Below are positions 8,264 through 17,708 of a DNA stretch of 47,923 bases, piece after piece. Each line of letters begins with the position of its first letter. The first letter of the stretch is position 1. Made by a program: the position numbers and the translations under genes. Under the pieces are notes generated by a model, which had not been told where the DNA came from, did not search any database, and saw nothing but the letters and a program-made list of their open reading frames with translations. This stretch comes from Clostridia bacterium BRH_c25. GTDB taxonomy: Bacteria > Bacillota_A > Clostridia > Lutisporales > Lutisporaceae. The stretch lies in contig LOES01000201.1 of assembly GCA_001515955.1 (NCBI GenBank), positions 1 through 47,923 on the forward strand. Direction: 5' to 3'.

Positions 8264-8270
8264 ATCTATT

Positions 8271-8810
8271 TCATCTAGGCTTGCATATTATCTCCTGGAT
8301 TCTTGTGCTTAGAATGTCCTTGGCGTGAGCAGGCTTTATAATCACTGCAGTATCAGCTCCTCTACCGGATCCGCCTACAGCTATGATACTTTCTCCATAG
8401 GGAATCATCCCTGCATCCAATGCCATTGCAGAGATCTCTGTACATACCTTCACTCCCTGTCCAAGCATTCTTAAAGTATTGGCAATTATCTCTACAGGAT
8501 ATATACCCCCGAATTTCGAGCTTAAAGACCTCTCAACTCCGGAAAGCACATGGGTTGCAGTAAGAACCTTTACCCCTTTGGCAGTCAGATCCTCCCTGTC
8601 CTCCGGACTCATTTCATTTGTGCCCGGAAGTCCGAAGCCATATACATGAGATACACAAGTAATATCCAGTCCGCTTTCAATAAAATACCTGGCGGTAGCT
8701 CCTGTATTTGAAGCCACAACAATATACCGTATGTTATTCTCCCTTGCAGCTTTTATTGCCAGCTCCACAACTTTTTCAGTATTTTCCTTACCCTCCTCAG
8801 CAAAGTACAT
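8271..8810 (-). CDS. Pyruvate kinase alpha/beta-domain-like protein
   Basis: A 179-residue protein resembling the isolated C-terminal domain of pyruvate kinase, without the catalytic barrel. The features are VVASNTGATARYF near residue 30, GLPGTNEMSPEDREDL near 63 and VGGSGRGADTAVII near 144. Such stand-alone domains are widespread in clostridia and archaea; their function is not established. The start follows GGAGGTTTTATT. It lies 12 bases after the GNAT gene and probably shares its transcript. Confidence 0.65.
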   Translation of the reverse strand: MYFAEEGKENTEKVVELAIKAARENNIRYIVVASNTGATARYFIESGLDITCVSHVYGFGLPGTNEMSPEDREDLTAKGVKVLTATHVLSGVERSLSSKFGGIYPVEIIANTLRMLGQGVKVCTEISAMALDAGMIPYGESIIAVGGSGRGADTAVIIKPAHAKDILSTRIQEIICKPR

Positions 8811-8822
8811 AATAAAACCTCC

Positions 8823-9707
8823 TTATCCTAATAATTTCATGCTATATACAAATACATTCACTTCTCTGTATCTGTCGCTCAAAAACTCAAAATTGCTTAG
8901 CTCCAATACATTGATAAGCCTCTCATCCATAGGCGCCATTATCTCACAGTATTCCATTCCCAGCTTTAACGCATGATGTATTAAAAAGTCCACCATATCT
9001 TTCATTGATGCCATATCACCATCAATAAATCCAATATTCAGACCTCCATCCATATGCGAATTCTCTGTCAGGATCATAACTGAGGATACTTTTCCTTCCC
9101 GCAGCACTCCATACACGCATTTTTTCTTTACAAGCATGTCTGCCAACTCATAGGTAAGCTTTTTGAAGGTCCAGCCATAGCTCACATATCCATTTGACAT
9201 ATAGTATGAATTGCCCCTTGTTATCAGATCCCATGCAGTGGCCGTGCTCATAATATTTATGATATTCTTTGCAGCAGAAGACTTTGCTCCGGTTTTATCC
9301 AGTTCCTTATATGCGGTTGTAAAATATCCATCCTTCTTAAAGCCCAAGCCTTCTGCTATTTTGATGCTCTCTTTGCTTCCGATATAAATACTAAGCCTTA
9401 TGATGTCTATCCCTTCTGCCTTTGCCCTGCTTATATGATACTGAGTGATCGCTTTCCCAAAGCCTGTGTTCCCATACTTTTCATCTACCCGTATACCCTC
9501 CAGCCAAGCCTCATTATCACTGTGCCTGGTGTACTTTGCAAAGCCTACGATAACACCATCCTTCTCACCAAGTGTGAATTCCCCTTCCGTGTCACTCACC
9601 CATTGGTCAAAAACATATTTTATAAAATCGTGTCCTTCCCAAATTTTTGACGAAATCTCCATAATCCTGTCTTTATCGGACTGTGCAACTTTTCTGAACC
9701 TAAACAT
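8823..9707 (-). CDS. GNAT N-acetyltransferase
   Basis: A 294-residue protein with an N-terminal GNAT domain: VGFAKYTRHSDNEAWLEGIRV near residues 55-75, then the acetyl-CoA loop KYGNTGFGKAI near 77-87. The C-terminal half of about 150 residues resembles extensions found in other clostridial acetyltransferases. Substrate unknown. The start MFRFRK is chosen because GAGGAGGGG precedes it by 4 bases; an upstream ATG would place this site inside the coding region. It follows the 83-residue gene by 14 bases. Confidence 0.75.
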   Translation of the reverse strand: MFRFRKVAQSDKDRIMEISSKIWEGHDFIKYVFDQWVSDTEGEFTLGEKDGVIVGFAKYTRHSDNEAWLEGIRVDEKYGNTGFGKAITQYHISRAKAEGIDIIRLSIYIGSKESIKIAEGLGFKKDGYFTTAYKELDKTGAKSSAAKNIINIMSTATAWDLITRGNSYYMSNGYVSYGWTFKKLTYELADMLVKKKCVYGVLREGKVSSVMILTENSHMDGGLNIGFIDGDMASMKDMVDFLIHHALKLGMEYCEIMAPMDERLINVLELSNFEFLSDRYREVNVFVYSMKLLG

Positions 9708-9721
9708 CAGACCCCTCCTCT

Positions 9722-9973
9722 TCAATAAGCTATAAACCTGCTTCCCAGATATCTTTTTATAAGCTCCGGATCACTTTCCAAGTCAAGCATAATAGGCTTT
9801 CTGTCAGAATCCTCAAATACAACCTCGACAGTGGCGTCACCCTTGAGAAACTGCTCTGCCACCGTTTTTTCGTCCACCTCCCTGTACTGCGCCTTTTTGT
9901 GTGCCTTTTCAGGTTTTTTAAATTCCCTTGCGAAAAAGCTTCCCGAAATTCTTATTATCCTAACGTAATTCAT
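9722..9973 (-). CDS. Conserved small protein of unknown function
   Basis: An 83-residue soluble protein, not recognised. It begins MNYVRIIRISGSFFA, is rich in lysine and glutamate in the middle (KKPEKAHKKAQYREVDEKT), and ends in an acidic and hydrophobic stretch. There is no membrane segment or metal motif. The start is the internal ATG that follows CAGGAGGAAAAGC. It is followed 14 bases later by the GNAT gene in the same direction. Confidence 0.6.
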   Translation of the reverse strand: MNYVRIIRISGSFFAREFKKPEKAHKKAQYREVDEKTVAEQFLKGDATVEVVFEDSDRKPIMLDLESDPELIKRYLGSRFIAY

Positions 9974-10113
9974 GCTTTTCCTCCTGTTTAATGCAGCAAA
10001 TTTCTCGCTTCCGGCATCCTGCCCCAAAATTTATCCATGTGTTTAAGTATTCCCTTACTCGCATAATATTTATCTGAATCCTCGATGTTCAGCTATGGCT
10101 AAGGAGTTCACTT

Positions 10114-12207
10114 CTACAAAAGCCTTATGATTTCATTTTGGAGACAGGCTTTCAGATTAAGCTCTTTGATACTTCCGTCAAAGTCAACCTTGATTCTTGC
10201 GCCTTCCCTGCTGTCAACCACTTCCCTTATAACTCCATTGTAGTATATCTTGTGATATACCTTTTGTCCTATATGTACCTGACTGCCGTAATCAATGCCC
10301 TTCTGAAATTCCTCTACAAAGCGCGAAGGTTTAGCCGCCTTGCCATATCTGTGTTTTGGAATTGTTATATACAGCTCTTTTTTTGCTCTGGTCATGGCCA
10401 CATAGAAAAGCCTTCTTTCCTCTTCAAAATCTTCTCCTGCAGAGTCATCCTTTATGTATGGCGCAAGGCCTTCTATCGAGCCGCAGATAAATACCGAGTC
10501 AAATTCAAGGCCTTTTGCCTTATGCATGGTCAGAAGCTTTACATTGTTGTTTCCGAAATTGGCATAATCCTTTTCCCCTAGCTTCTCCGACACCTCTTCC
10601 ACATGCTGCACATACAACATTATGCTTTCGAACCCGGTCACAGAGCTTTCAACTTCTTCCACAGTCTCCATAAGACCTTTTGTGCTGATTCCCTTTGAAG
10701 CTGCATATTCCTTAAGGTATTCATCGTAACCTATTACATTCCTTATATACCTTACTGCATTTTGAGGGTTCATGGCACCAAGTCTTTTCAAGTCATTTTC
10801 AAACTCATGTATCCCATTTACCTGCAGCCTGTTCAAGCTGCCCTGATTCATTATACCTTGCAGGAAGTCATCACCCGACCTCTCTGCTTTTGCCATGGTA
10901 TCCTTGCTGATATACCGTTTAGGCCTGTTTATTATTCTCATTATATCCCTGTTGCTGCCAAGACCTGTTCCAAGCTTGAGATAGCTCATGATGTCCTTAA
11001 ATATCCAATGATTATACATGGATACTATCCCATCCAGGGTCACAAAGGGAATCCCTGAATCCATAAAAGCATCAATAACTGCTCTTGACTGGAGATTGGT
11101 CCTGTATATCACGGCAAAACCGGAATACTCCCTGCCATTTCTGCTCATCTGCCCTATCCTTGCAGCTATAGCTCTGGCTTCCTCTTCAAAGTCCTCCGCT
11201 TCAAAAGCTATAGGAAGGCTTCCCTGGCTGTTTACAGCCTCCAGCTCCTTGGAATATCTGTTTTTGTTGGTATTTATAAGCGACAATGCAGAATTAAGTA
11301 TATTCTCTGTAGTTCTGTAATTGTTTTTCAGATATACTCTGCTGCACTTCGAATAAAGCTTTTCAAAATTCAGAAGTATATCGGGGGCTGCGCCTCTAAA
11401 GCCATAAATCGATTGGTCATCATCCCCTACAATGAAAATATTATTAAGCGGCTCTGCTATCAGTTTTATTGTTTCAAACTGCAGTGTATTTATATCCTGA
11501 AACTCATCTACAAGTATATATTTGAACTTTTCTCTTATTTCCTTAAGTATTTCAGGGTTCTCTCTAAGCATGCAGAGGCAGTCATACAGAATATCGTCAT
11601 AATCATATTTGCCTGCCTGATGCTTGAATTCATTGTACTCTTCCATAATCTTCAACAGCTGCTTATTGCTGCGGGAGCCTGGTTTGCCCCTTGATATACC
11701 GGACATAGTGCTTATGGCATATTCCATATCACTTATAATATCCCGTATCTGTTCCTCATCCTCTGCAAAATCTACTCCCAGCCGTCTTACAATATTCCTT
11801 ACTGCATTGAACTTCAGATTCTCATCAATAAGATCTTCCAGCTTATAGCCCTTATACTGCCTCAATAGCTTGTAGAAAACTGAATGAAAGGTCCCGAAGC
11901 TTACTATTCTTGCGCTCTGCAGCTTGTAGAAAACTGAATGAAAGGTTCCGAAGCTTACTATTCTTGCGCTCTGAGCAGAAGAAAGCCTTGTATATCTCTC
12001 CTTCATTTCATTAGCTGCAGCCCTGGAAAAGGTGACAACCAATATGTTTTCCGGAGGCACAACCTTCCTTTTAGCAAGATTTACTATTCTTGAAGTAATA
12101 ACTGTAGTCTTCCCTGTGCCGGGTCCGGCAAGCACCATACAGGGTCCCGCTTCATGGCTTACCGCTTCCAGCTGTTCCCGGTTCAACCCTTTTAAATAAC
12201 TTTCCAT
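10114..12207 (-). CDS. UvrD/PcrA-type superfamily 1 DNA helicase
   Basis: A roughly 697-residue 3'-5' ATP-dependent DNA helicase for repair or conflict resolution. All SF1A motifs are present: Walker A AGPGTGKTTVI (about residue 28), DEFQD (motif II), GDDDQSIYGFRGA (motif III), NNYRTTENI (IV), LTMHKAKGLEFDSVFI (V) and FYVAMTRAKKELYI (VI). A C-terminal Tudor-like segment (GQKVYHKIYYNGVI) resembles the PcrA RNA-polymerase-binding tail. Motif Ib (GTFHS) occurs twice because an 18-residue segment is duplicated. The ATG overlaps the upstream stop in TGATG, so translation is probably coupled. Confidence 0.9.
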   Translation of the reverse strand: MESYLKGLNREQLEAVSHEAGPCMVLAGPGTGKTTVITSRIVNLAKRKVVPPENILVVTFSRAAANEMKERYTRLSSAQSARIVSFGTFHSVFYKLQSARIVSFGTFHSVFYKLLRQYKGYKLEDLIDENLKFNAVRNIVRRLGVDFAEDEEQIRDIISDMEYAISTMSGISRGKPGSRSNKQLLKIMEEYNEFKHQAGKYDYDDILYDCLCMLRENPEILKEIREKFKYILVDEFQDINTLQFETIKLIAEPLNNIFIVGDDDQSIYGFRGAAPDILLNFEKLYSKCSRVYLKNNYRTTENILNSALSLINTNKNRYSKELEAVNSQGSLPIAFEAEDFEEEARAIAARIGQMSRNGREYSGFAVIYRTNLQSRAVIDAFMDSGIPFVTLDGIVSMYNHWIFKDIMSYLKLGTGLGSNRDIMRIINRPKRYISKDTMAKAERSGDDFLQGIMNQGSLNRLQVNGIHEFENDLKRLGAMNPQNAVRYIRNVIGYDEYLKEYAASKGISTKGLMETVEEVESSVTGFESIMLYVQHVEEVSEKLGEKDYANFGNNNVKLLTMHKAKGLEFDSVFICGSIEGLAPYIKDDSAGEDFEEERRLFYVAMTRAKKELYITIPKHRYGKAAKPSRFVEEFQKGIDYGSQVHIGQKVYHKIYYNGVIREVVDSREGARIKVDFDGSIKELNLKACLQNEIIRLL
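11867..11974. repeat. 54-bp in-frame tandem duplication inside helicase gene
   Basis: Two adjacent 54-bp units (11867-11920 and 11921-11974) differ at two positions: one in the middle, silent for a glycine codon, and one at the unit edge. Each encodes an 18-residue segment carrying the SFGTFHSVFYKL motif. Confidence 0.95.
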
Positions 12208-14177
12208 CAATTTACCCTAACCTTTTCCATATCACAAAAGCAGTGGTTCATAATTCCCTGATTGCCTATATCACTAATTCCATCGGAAGTGAGCCTGTTT
12301 ACACTTCCTCCATTTTTGAGCCACCAGCCCTCATTCATAAATAAAATACCACGTACTCCTGACCCGGAGATGTCTGCATAGACCTCTATGCTGCCATTCC
12401 GGTTGTATAGCCTTATTATATCTCCCGCCTTGATTTCTTCTGCTAAAGCATCCTCATGATGCAGATATACAGTAGGAAGCACAGCCCCGGCATCCAGCAT
12501 ATGCTGAGAATGCATAGATTTCCTGTTATGTACTGTCATTAGTCTGTACTTCTCCTTTTGTTCTATCCCTATACCCTTAAGGCATTCCTTAAGCTCACTG
12601 ACCGAGATTATCTCAAACTTTCCTGAACCGGTATCAAAGCTTCTTTTCTTCCATGGAACAGCTTTTGCTGCAGGATTCTTTGCATAACCCTTTTCTTTAA
12701 GCTCTTCAAGCTTCAGACCTTTATTAATCAATGGCTTCAGCATCAGCTCCAGCCATTCCTGTCCCGAAAGCCTGGGGAACTCCTTGAGGTTGAGCCTCTC
12801 AGCCAGTTCGGTATATATTTCATACTCCGGTCTTGCTTCATAATAGCTATCCAGGGATTTTTCCATATTGCCTATATAATGGCTCCACATACCCGGTACT
12901 GCCGCATCCTCCTCTTCGAGGAAATACGTTGCCGGAAGCACTATATCAGCCATTTCCGCCGTATCTGTGAGAAAATGCTCCAGGCATACCTTATATTCTA
13001 TTTTCTCCATTGCTTCAATTACCTCATTGGTGTTGGGAAGCTGAAGTACAGGATTAGACCTTGAAATAAAAAGCAGCTTTAAAGGAGGTTCATTGAGGGT
13101 TTTCACAGTTTTACCAAACATTGCCCTGTTTATCATCCTTGATCCTTCCTGATTTACATTAAAAGGATTCATATCAAGATAATCGCCGGTCACATTGGAG
13201 TAATTAGCACCACCACCGGCAATTCCTACATTTCCGGTCAATGCCGCCAGCATATCTATACATCTGACCGCAGCCCCCCCATAAGGGTATCTCTGCATGC
13301 CATAGCCTATGAATACCGCCGTTGGCTTTTCAATGGTCAGCTTTTCTGCCAGCATTACAATATCTTTAATGTCTACGCCACATAATGATGAGAGCTCCTC
13401 CATACTGATGGCCGTAAAATAGCTCTTAAGCTCTGGAAAGCCCAAGGAGCAGTTTTCCGCAAAATCCTTATCATATATGTCCTTTTCCAGTACATATTTA
13501 GTAACAGCACAAGCCAAAGCCGCATCACCCTCCGGCTTGATCCTTATATGACAATCGCATATCTCAGCCGTAGCAGTTCTAAGGGGGTCAACAAGTATGA
13601 GGCTTGCACCCCTTTCCCTTGCAGCTTTCAGGTAGGGCAGCAGGTGGATATTTGTCTCCACCGGATTTCTACCCCAGATTATTATTGTTTTTGAATTCAC
13701 AGTGTCCTCAGGGCTGTTTCCCAAAGATTTACCGAAGTCCAGCCTCTGAGCTGCAGCTCCAGCACCCCAACAGATACTGCCGTATATCTTGGTAGTACTG
13801 CCTAAATAATCAAAAAAAAGATCCTCAATATTCTTCAACAATCCGGAAGAGCCTGCATAGCTGTATAGTCCTATGGACTTGCTCCCGTACTTACTAGTAT
13901 ACGCTGATATTTTACCTGCTATATTATCAAGTGCCTCATCCCATGATATCCTCTTCCAATCTCCGTTGATTTTCACCATAGGATATTTAAGTCTTGAAGG
14001 ATGATGGACCCTTTCAAGATGCTTCCTGCCCTTGGAACATATAAAGCCCCTGGTTATAGGATGTTCCTTGTTTCCCTCTATATCAATCACTTCTCCCCTG
14101 TCATCGACAGTTACCACAAGACTGCAGCAGTCAAAACAATCCAAGGGGCATGTAGTTATGTATTTTCGTAGGGACAT
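12207..14177 (-). CDS. Molybdopterin-dependent oxidoreductase
   Basis: A 656-residue member of the DMSO reductase/formate dehydrogenase superfamily. The N-terminal Fe-S site has cysteines at residues 10, 14, 17/18 and 47 (CPLDCFDCC and FICSKG). Molybdopterin-binding stretches include IIIWGRNPVETN near residue 167 and LFISRSNPVLQLPNTNEV near 370. A C-terminal molydopterin dinucleotide-binding domain follows. No twin-arginine signal is present, so it is cytoplasmic. The substrate is not evident. The start follows GGAGGATAGGAGT, and the stop overlaps the helicase start. Confidence 0.85.
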   Translation of the reverse strand: MSLRKYITTCPLDCFDCCSLVVTVDDRGEVIDIEGNKEHPITRGFICSKGRKHLERVHHPSRLKYPMVKINGDWKRISWDEALDNIAGKISAYTSKYGSKSIGLYSYAGSSGLLKNIEDLFFDYLGSTTKIYGSICWGAGAAAQRLDFGKSLGNSPEDTVNSKTIIIWGRNPVETNIHLLPYLKAARERGASLILVDPLRTATAEICDCHIRIKPEGDAALACAVTKYVLEKDIYDKDFAENCSLGFPELKSYFTAISMEELSSLCGVDIKDIVMLAEKLTIEKPTAVFIGYGMQRYPYGGAAVRCIDMLAALTGNVGIAGGGANYSNVTGDYLDMNPFNVNQEGSRMINRAMFGKTVKTLNEPPLKLLFISRSNPVLQLPNTNEVIEAMEKIEYKVCLEHFLTDTAEMADIVLPATYFLEEEDAAVPGMWSHYIGNMEKSLDSYYEARPEYEIYTELAERLNLKEFPRLSGQEWLELMLKPLINKGLKLEELKEKGYAKNPAAKAVPWKKRSFDTGSGKFEIISVSELKECLKGIGIEQKEKYRLMTVHNRKSMHSQHMLDAGAVLPTVYLHHEDALAEEIKAGDIIRLYNRNGSIEVYADISGSGVRGILFMNEGWWLKNGGSVNRLTSDGISDIGNQGIMNHCFCDMEKVRVN

Positions 14178-14230
14178 ACTCCTATCCTCCTATCAAACAT
14201 TATAAATATATTATAGCATTTCTTGGCATT

Positions 14231-14267
14231 GAAAAAAAGGAAGTGCACATTCAATGCGCACTTCCTT
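14231..14267 (-). terminator. Intrinsic terminator after iorB
   Basis: Read on the minus strand, a 10-bp stem (AAGGAAGTGC / GCACTTCCTT) is followed by seven Ts. It begins a few bases after the iorB stop and separates it from the molybdopterin oxidoreductase gene. Confidence 0.88.
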
Positions 14268-14273
14268 CTTAAA

Positions 14274-14846
14274 CTAAAGCTCTTTTCCCTTATTATATGC
14301 CTTTATATTAATATCAACCAGCTTGGGGTTGATGGTCTCTCTTATTATTTCTTCCCAGTCTATTTCATCCAGCATGAGAGCTTTCACCAAGGTACCCAGC
14401 AGCACTATATTCTGAGTCTTGATATTTCCTATTTCCTCTGCTGTCTTGCCTGCATCCAGCACAACCGTCTTGAATGCACCCTGCAGTGCTTCTATCAGTC
14501 CCGGAGGATATTCTTCCTTTCCACTGGCTACCGGCATTGAAGGTATCTCATAATTATTAACTACCACAACCCCCTCCGGCTTGAGGTACTCGATCCATCT
14601 CACCGCTTCCATCTTTTCAAAGGAAACAAGGATGTCGGCCTGACCCCTGCCTATTATAGGGGAATACACCTTCTTGCCATATCTCACCTGAGTGGTTACA
14701 CTTCCGCCTCTCTGAGCCATACCGTGCACTTCAGACATCTTCACGTCATAACCGGCTTTCACAAGTCCTGCAGTCAATATCTTGCTGACAAGTATTATAC
14801 CCTGTCCGCCGACGCCAACCAATAATATGTTTCTTGTATCACTCAT
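14274..14846 (-). CDS. iorB: Indolepyruvate:ferredoxin oxidoreductase beta subunit
   Basis: A 190-residue gamma-domain-type subunit of 2-oxoacid:ferredoxin oxidoreductase. With IorA it decarboxylates aryl pyruvates from aromatic amino acids to aryl-acetyl-CoA, reducing ferredoxin. The N-terminal LLVGVGGQGIILVSKIL and SEVHGMAQRGGSV (about residue 42) are family signatures. The ATG at 14846 is one base past the iorA stop. A TTG four codons upstream is possible, but the ATG is preferred. The gene ends at a strong terminator. Confidence 0.92.
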   Translation of the reverse strand: MSDTRNILLVGVGGQGIILVSKILTAGLVKAGYDVKMSEVHGMAQRGGSVTTQVRYGKKVYSPIIGRGQADILVSFEKMEAVRWIEYLKPEGVVVVNNYEIPSMPVASGKEEYPPGLIEALQGAFKTVVLDAGKTAEEIGNIKTQNIVLLGTLVKALMLDEIDWEEIIRETINPKLVDINIKAYNKGKEL

Positions 14847-14847
14847 A

Positions 14848-16599
14848 TTATTCACCAACCTTCTCTATAGCATCGAATTTGCATACCTGCATGCAGACTT
14901 CACAGCCTACACACATTGACTGATCAATATATGAGGTGCCATCCTTAAAAAATACAGCAGGACATCCTACCTTCAGGCACATTTTACATTTCTTGCATTT
15001 CTCTTTAACAACCGTGCACTTTGTCTTGAAAGGAGGCAAGGTCTTTATTAGTACACAAGGCCTCTTTGTTACTATTGCATAAGGCTCCTTGCTGCTTTCG
15101 GCTTCTTCAACAGTTTCTCCCATTGCTTTAAGGTCACAGGGGTCTACTACCTTGACTGTCTTGTAACCTATGGCCTTTAACACTTCAACCGGATCAATCT
15201 CTATTGCATCCTCACCCATAAGTGTCCTGCCCGTACCCGGATTTTGCTGATGTCCTGTCATACCTGTAATTCTGTTGTCAAGCACTACAGGCACCATTTT
15301 CCCTTTGTTATAGATAATATCTATAGCTCCGGTAATTCCAGAGTGAAAGAAGGTTGAGTCTCCAAGCACGCCAAATACCTTCTTGTCACTTCCTGTTACT
15401 TCAAAGGCTTTAGCCATGCCCATTCCGGCACTGAAGCCCGCACCCATGCATATACAGGTATCTACTGAGTTGAGCGGTGCCATGCCTCCAAGAGTGTAGC
15501 AGCCGATATCACTTGTTATTACTGTATTTTTCTTCTTTGACATTGTGTAGAAGAAGCCTCTGTGCGGGCATCCGGGACATAGTACAGGAGGTCTCGCCAC
15601 AACCTTTGCATCCAATGTTTTAGTCTCTGATTCCTTATTCAAGAGAGCCTTTGCAACTACATCCGGATTAAGCTCATATAAGTTAGGAATAAGCTCTTTG
15701 CCTATGCAGCTAATTCCTGCTGCCTTCATCTGTTCTTCCATGTACGGCTCAAGCTCTTCGATAACATATACCGTCTCAAATTTGGAAGCAAAGTCCTTGA
15801 TAAGGTCCATGGGCAGTGGATATGTGAAGCCCAGCTTCAAGTATGAAGCATTGTCGCCAAATACTTCTTTTGCGTACTGATATGCAACGCTCGCTGTCAC
15901 TATACCAATCTTGGCATTCTCATTATATTCAACCTTGTTTAGTGGTGATTTGTTTGAGTATTCTTCAAGAGCTTTAAGCCTTTTTTCAACTCTGGCATGA
16001 GCAATCTTTGCGTTAGCAGGAGTCGAGATATATTTAACCATGTCTCTCACATACTCCTTAGGCTCAACTTCTTTTCTTTCACCCAACTCGACTATACTCT
16101 TGCTGTGGCATATTCTTGTTGTTACTCTGAATAATACAGGAGTATCAAACTGCTCGCTTATTCTGAGGGCTTCAGCTATAAAATCCTTTGCTTCCTGGCT
16201 GTCACTGGGTTCAACCATCGCCATCTTTGCGAACTTTGCATAGTATCTATTGTCCTGCTCATTCTGTGAACTATGCATGCTTGGATCATCAGCGGAAACA
16301 AGCACAAAGCCTGCATTAACTCCCGAGTAAGCAAAAGTGAATATAGGGTCAGCTGCCACGTTGACACCAACATGCTTCATTGCTGCTAAGCTTCTTACTC
16401 CTGCTATAGATGCACCAATTGCTACTTCTGCCGCAACCTTTTCATTAGGTGACCATTCACAGTAGATTTTATCCTTGTAATCTACAATATTCTCCAGTAT
16501 CTCTGTACTTGGAGTACCCGGATAAGCTGCAGCCACTTTAACGCCGGCTTCATATGCACCTCTGGCAATTGCCTCGTTGCCTGACATCAATTGCTTCAA
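14848..16599 (-). CDS. iorA: Indolepyruvate:ferredoxin oxidoreductase alpha subunit
   Basis: A 583-residue catalytic subunit with an N-terminal pyrimidine-binding domain (AYPGTPSTEI near residue 25) and a thiamine diphosphate domain (CPGCPHRGFFY near 343, DIGCYTLGG near 366, GDSTFFHSGITGA near 408). Two C-terminal 4Fe-4S motifs follow (CKKCKMCLKVGCP and CVGCEVCMQVC). The likely start is TTG with GGGGG eight bases upstream; the next in-frame ATG is too far from it. It forms an operon with iorB and follows ptb by 30 bases, so acyl-CoA produced here can be converted to acyl phosphate. Confidence 0.94.
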   Translation of the reverse strand: MKQLMSGNEAIARGAYEAGVKVAAAYPGTPSTEILENIVDYKDKIYCEWSPNEKVAAEVAIGASIAGVRSLAAMKHVGVNVAADPIFTFAYSGVNAGFVLVSADDPSMHSSQNEQDNRYYAKFAKMAMVEPSDSQEAKDFIAEALRISEQFDTPVLFRVTTRICHSKSIVELGERKEVEPKEYVRDMVKYISTPANAKIAHARVEKRLKALEEYSNKSPLNKVEYNENAKIGIVTASVAYQYAKEVFGDNASYLKLGFTYPLPMDLIKDFASKFETVYVIEELEPYMEEQMKAAGISCIGKELIPNLYELNPDVVAKALLNKESETKTLDAKVVARPPVLCPGCPHRGFFYTMSKKKNTVITSDIGCYTLGGMAPLNSVDTCICMGAGFSAGMGMAKAFEVTGSDKKVFGVLGDSTFFHSGITGAIDIIYNKGKMVPVVLDNRITGMTGHQQNPGTGRTLMGEDAIEIDPVEVLKAIGYKTVKVVDPCDLKAMGETVEEAESSKEPYAIVTKRPCVLIKTLPPFKTKCTVVKEKCKKCKMCLKVGCPAVFFKDGTSYIDQSMCVGCEVCMQVCKFDAIEKVGE

Positions 16600-16629
16600 T
16601 ATTTTTACCCCCTTCTATAATTAAAAATA

Positions 16630-17532
16630 TTAATTGTTTGCGATTATGCTTCCCAGTGCTATTGATAAAAGCTTGGACTCGGAGGAGTCAGCTCTTGAAA
16701 CAAGTACTATCGGTACCTTGGCACCCATTATGATTCCTGCTGATCTTGCGTTTGCAAAATAAGTCAGGGACTTTCCAAGGGCATTTCCTACTTCATAATA
16801 CGGAACCAATAAAATATCAGCGTTGCCGCCGCCTTCTCCCTTATAGCCCTTATGTGCACATGCCTCACTGCTGATTGCCAGATCAAGCGCAACCGGTCCC
16901 TCTACCACAACTCCTTGTGCTTCCCATTTTTCCTTCATGTTGGCTATTGCTTTAGCATCAACAGTTGCCGGTATCTTTGGATTAGCAGTCTCAGCTCCTG
17001 CGAGACAGGAAGCGTAAACTTTGTCCATTTTCATTGCCTTGCACGCCTTTATTGCGTTTTCAAGTATCTGAACCTTCTGATCCAGATCCGGAGCCACATT
17101 CATACCGCCATCAGTCAAATAAATGAGCTTTTTGTAGGTCGGCACCTCGTACACCATTACATGGCTGATGAGATTCTCTGTCCTGAGTCCTATTTCCTTG
17201 TCCAATACAGCTCTCATTATATCCGCAGTCTGAAGAAGCCCTTTCATCAGAAAGTCACCCTTCCCGTTTCTGACAAGCTCTACGGATCTCCTGGCCGCTT
17301 GTATCATATCCGGTTCGTCGATTATCTCATAACCGCTGCCCTGGACTTTTAATCTGTCCATTATTTCTTTTATTTTACCTTCGTCACCCACAAGCACCGG
17401 CTCTGCAAGCTCCATTTCCTTTGCTTGGCTTACTGCCTTGATTACGTCCTCATCCTGAGCTGCAGCCACAACAATTTTCATTTTCTTCTGGCTTTTGGCA
17501 GCTTCTAACAGCTCTTTGAAATTTTTAATCAT
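16630..17532 (-). CDS. ptb: Phosphate butyryl/acyltransferase
   Basis: A 300-residue phosphotransacetylase-family enzyme exchanging the CoA of an acyl-CoA for phosphate. Typical features are LVGDEGKIKEIM (about residue 49), the FLMKGLLQTADIMRAVL stretch (about 96-112), LTDGGMNVAPDL (about 138) and the C-terminal RSAGIIMGAKVPIVLVSRAD. Butyryl, branched-chain or aryl-acetyl substrates are all possible; its place ahead of iorAB favours acyl-CoAs from amino-acid oxidation. No matching kinase gene is adjacent. The start is ATG after GAGGTGATTTG. Confidence 0.82.
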   Translation of the reverse strand: MIKNFKELLEAAKSQKKMKIVVAAAQDEDVIKAVSQAKEMELAEPVLVGDEGKIKEIMDRLKVQGSGYEIIDEPDMIQAARRSVELVRNGKGDFLMKGLLQTADIMRAVLDKEIGLRTENLISHVMVYEVPTYKKLIYLTDGGMNVAPDLDQKVQILENAIKACKAMKMDKVYASCLAGAETANPKIPATVDAKAIANMKEKWEAQGVVVEGPVALDLAISSEACAHKGYKGEGGGNADILLVPYYEVGNALGKSLTYFANARSAGIIMGAKVPIVLVSRADSSESKLLSIALGSIIANN

Positions 17533-17592
17533 CAAATCACCTCGGATTAAAAATATTTTGTATGTCTTAAAAATTTTGTGTAATATATAATT

Positions 17593-17621
17593 ATTTTACA
17601 ATATATTGCACAATCATTCAA
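17593..17621 (-). promoter_or_regulatory. Probable sigma-A promoter of ptb-iorAB
   Basis: Minus strand -35 TTGAAT and -10 TAAAAT with a 17-base spacer, about 60 bases before the ptb start and just after the terminator of the LUD gene. Confidence 0.6.
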
Positions 17622-17648
17622 CCTCTACTTGATTTTTTTAAAACGAAA

Positions 17649-17688
17649 TTAAAAAGTCATGTTAGCATAACTAAACATGACTTTTTAA
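17649..17688 (-). terminator. Palindromic terminator after the LUD gene
   Basis: A 15-bp perfect stem (17649-17663 with 17674-17688) with A/T runs on both ends, so it can act in either direction. It lies 21 bases after the LUD gene stop. Confidence 0.85.
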
Positions 17689-17708
17689 TAGCTTTATTAA
17701 GCGATTGA

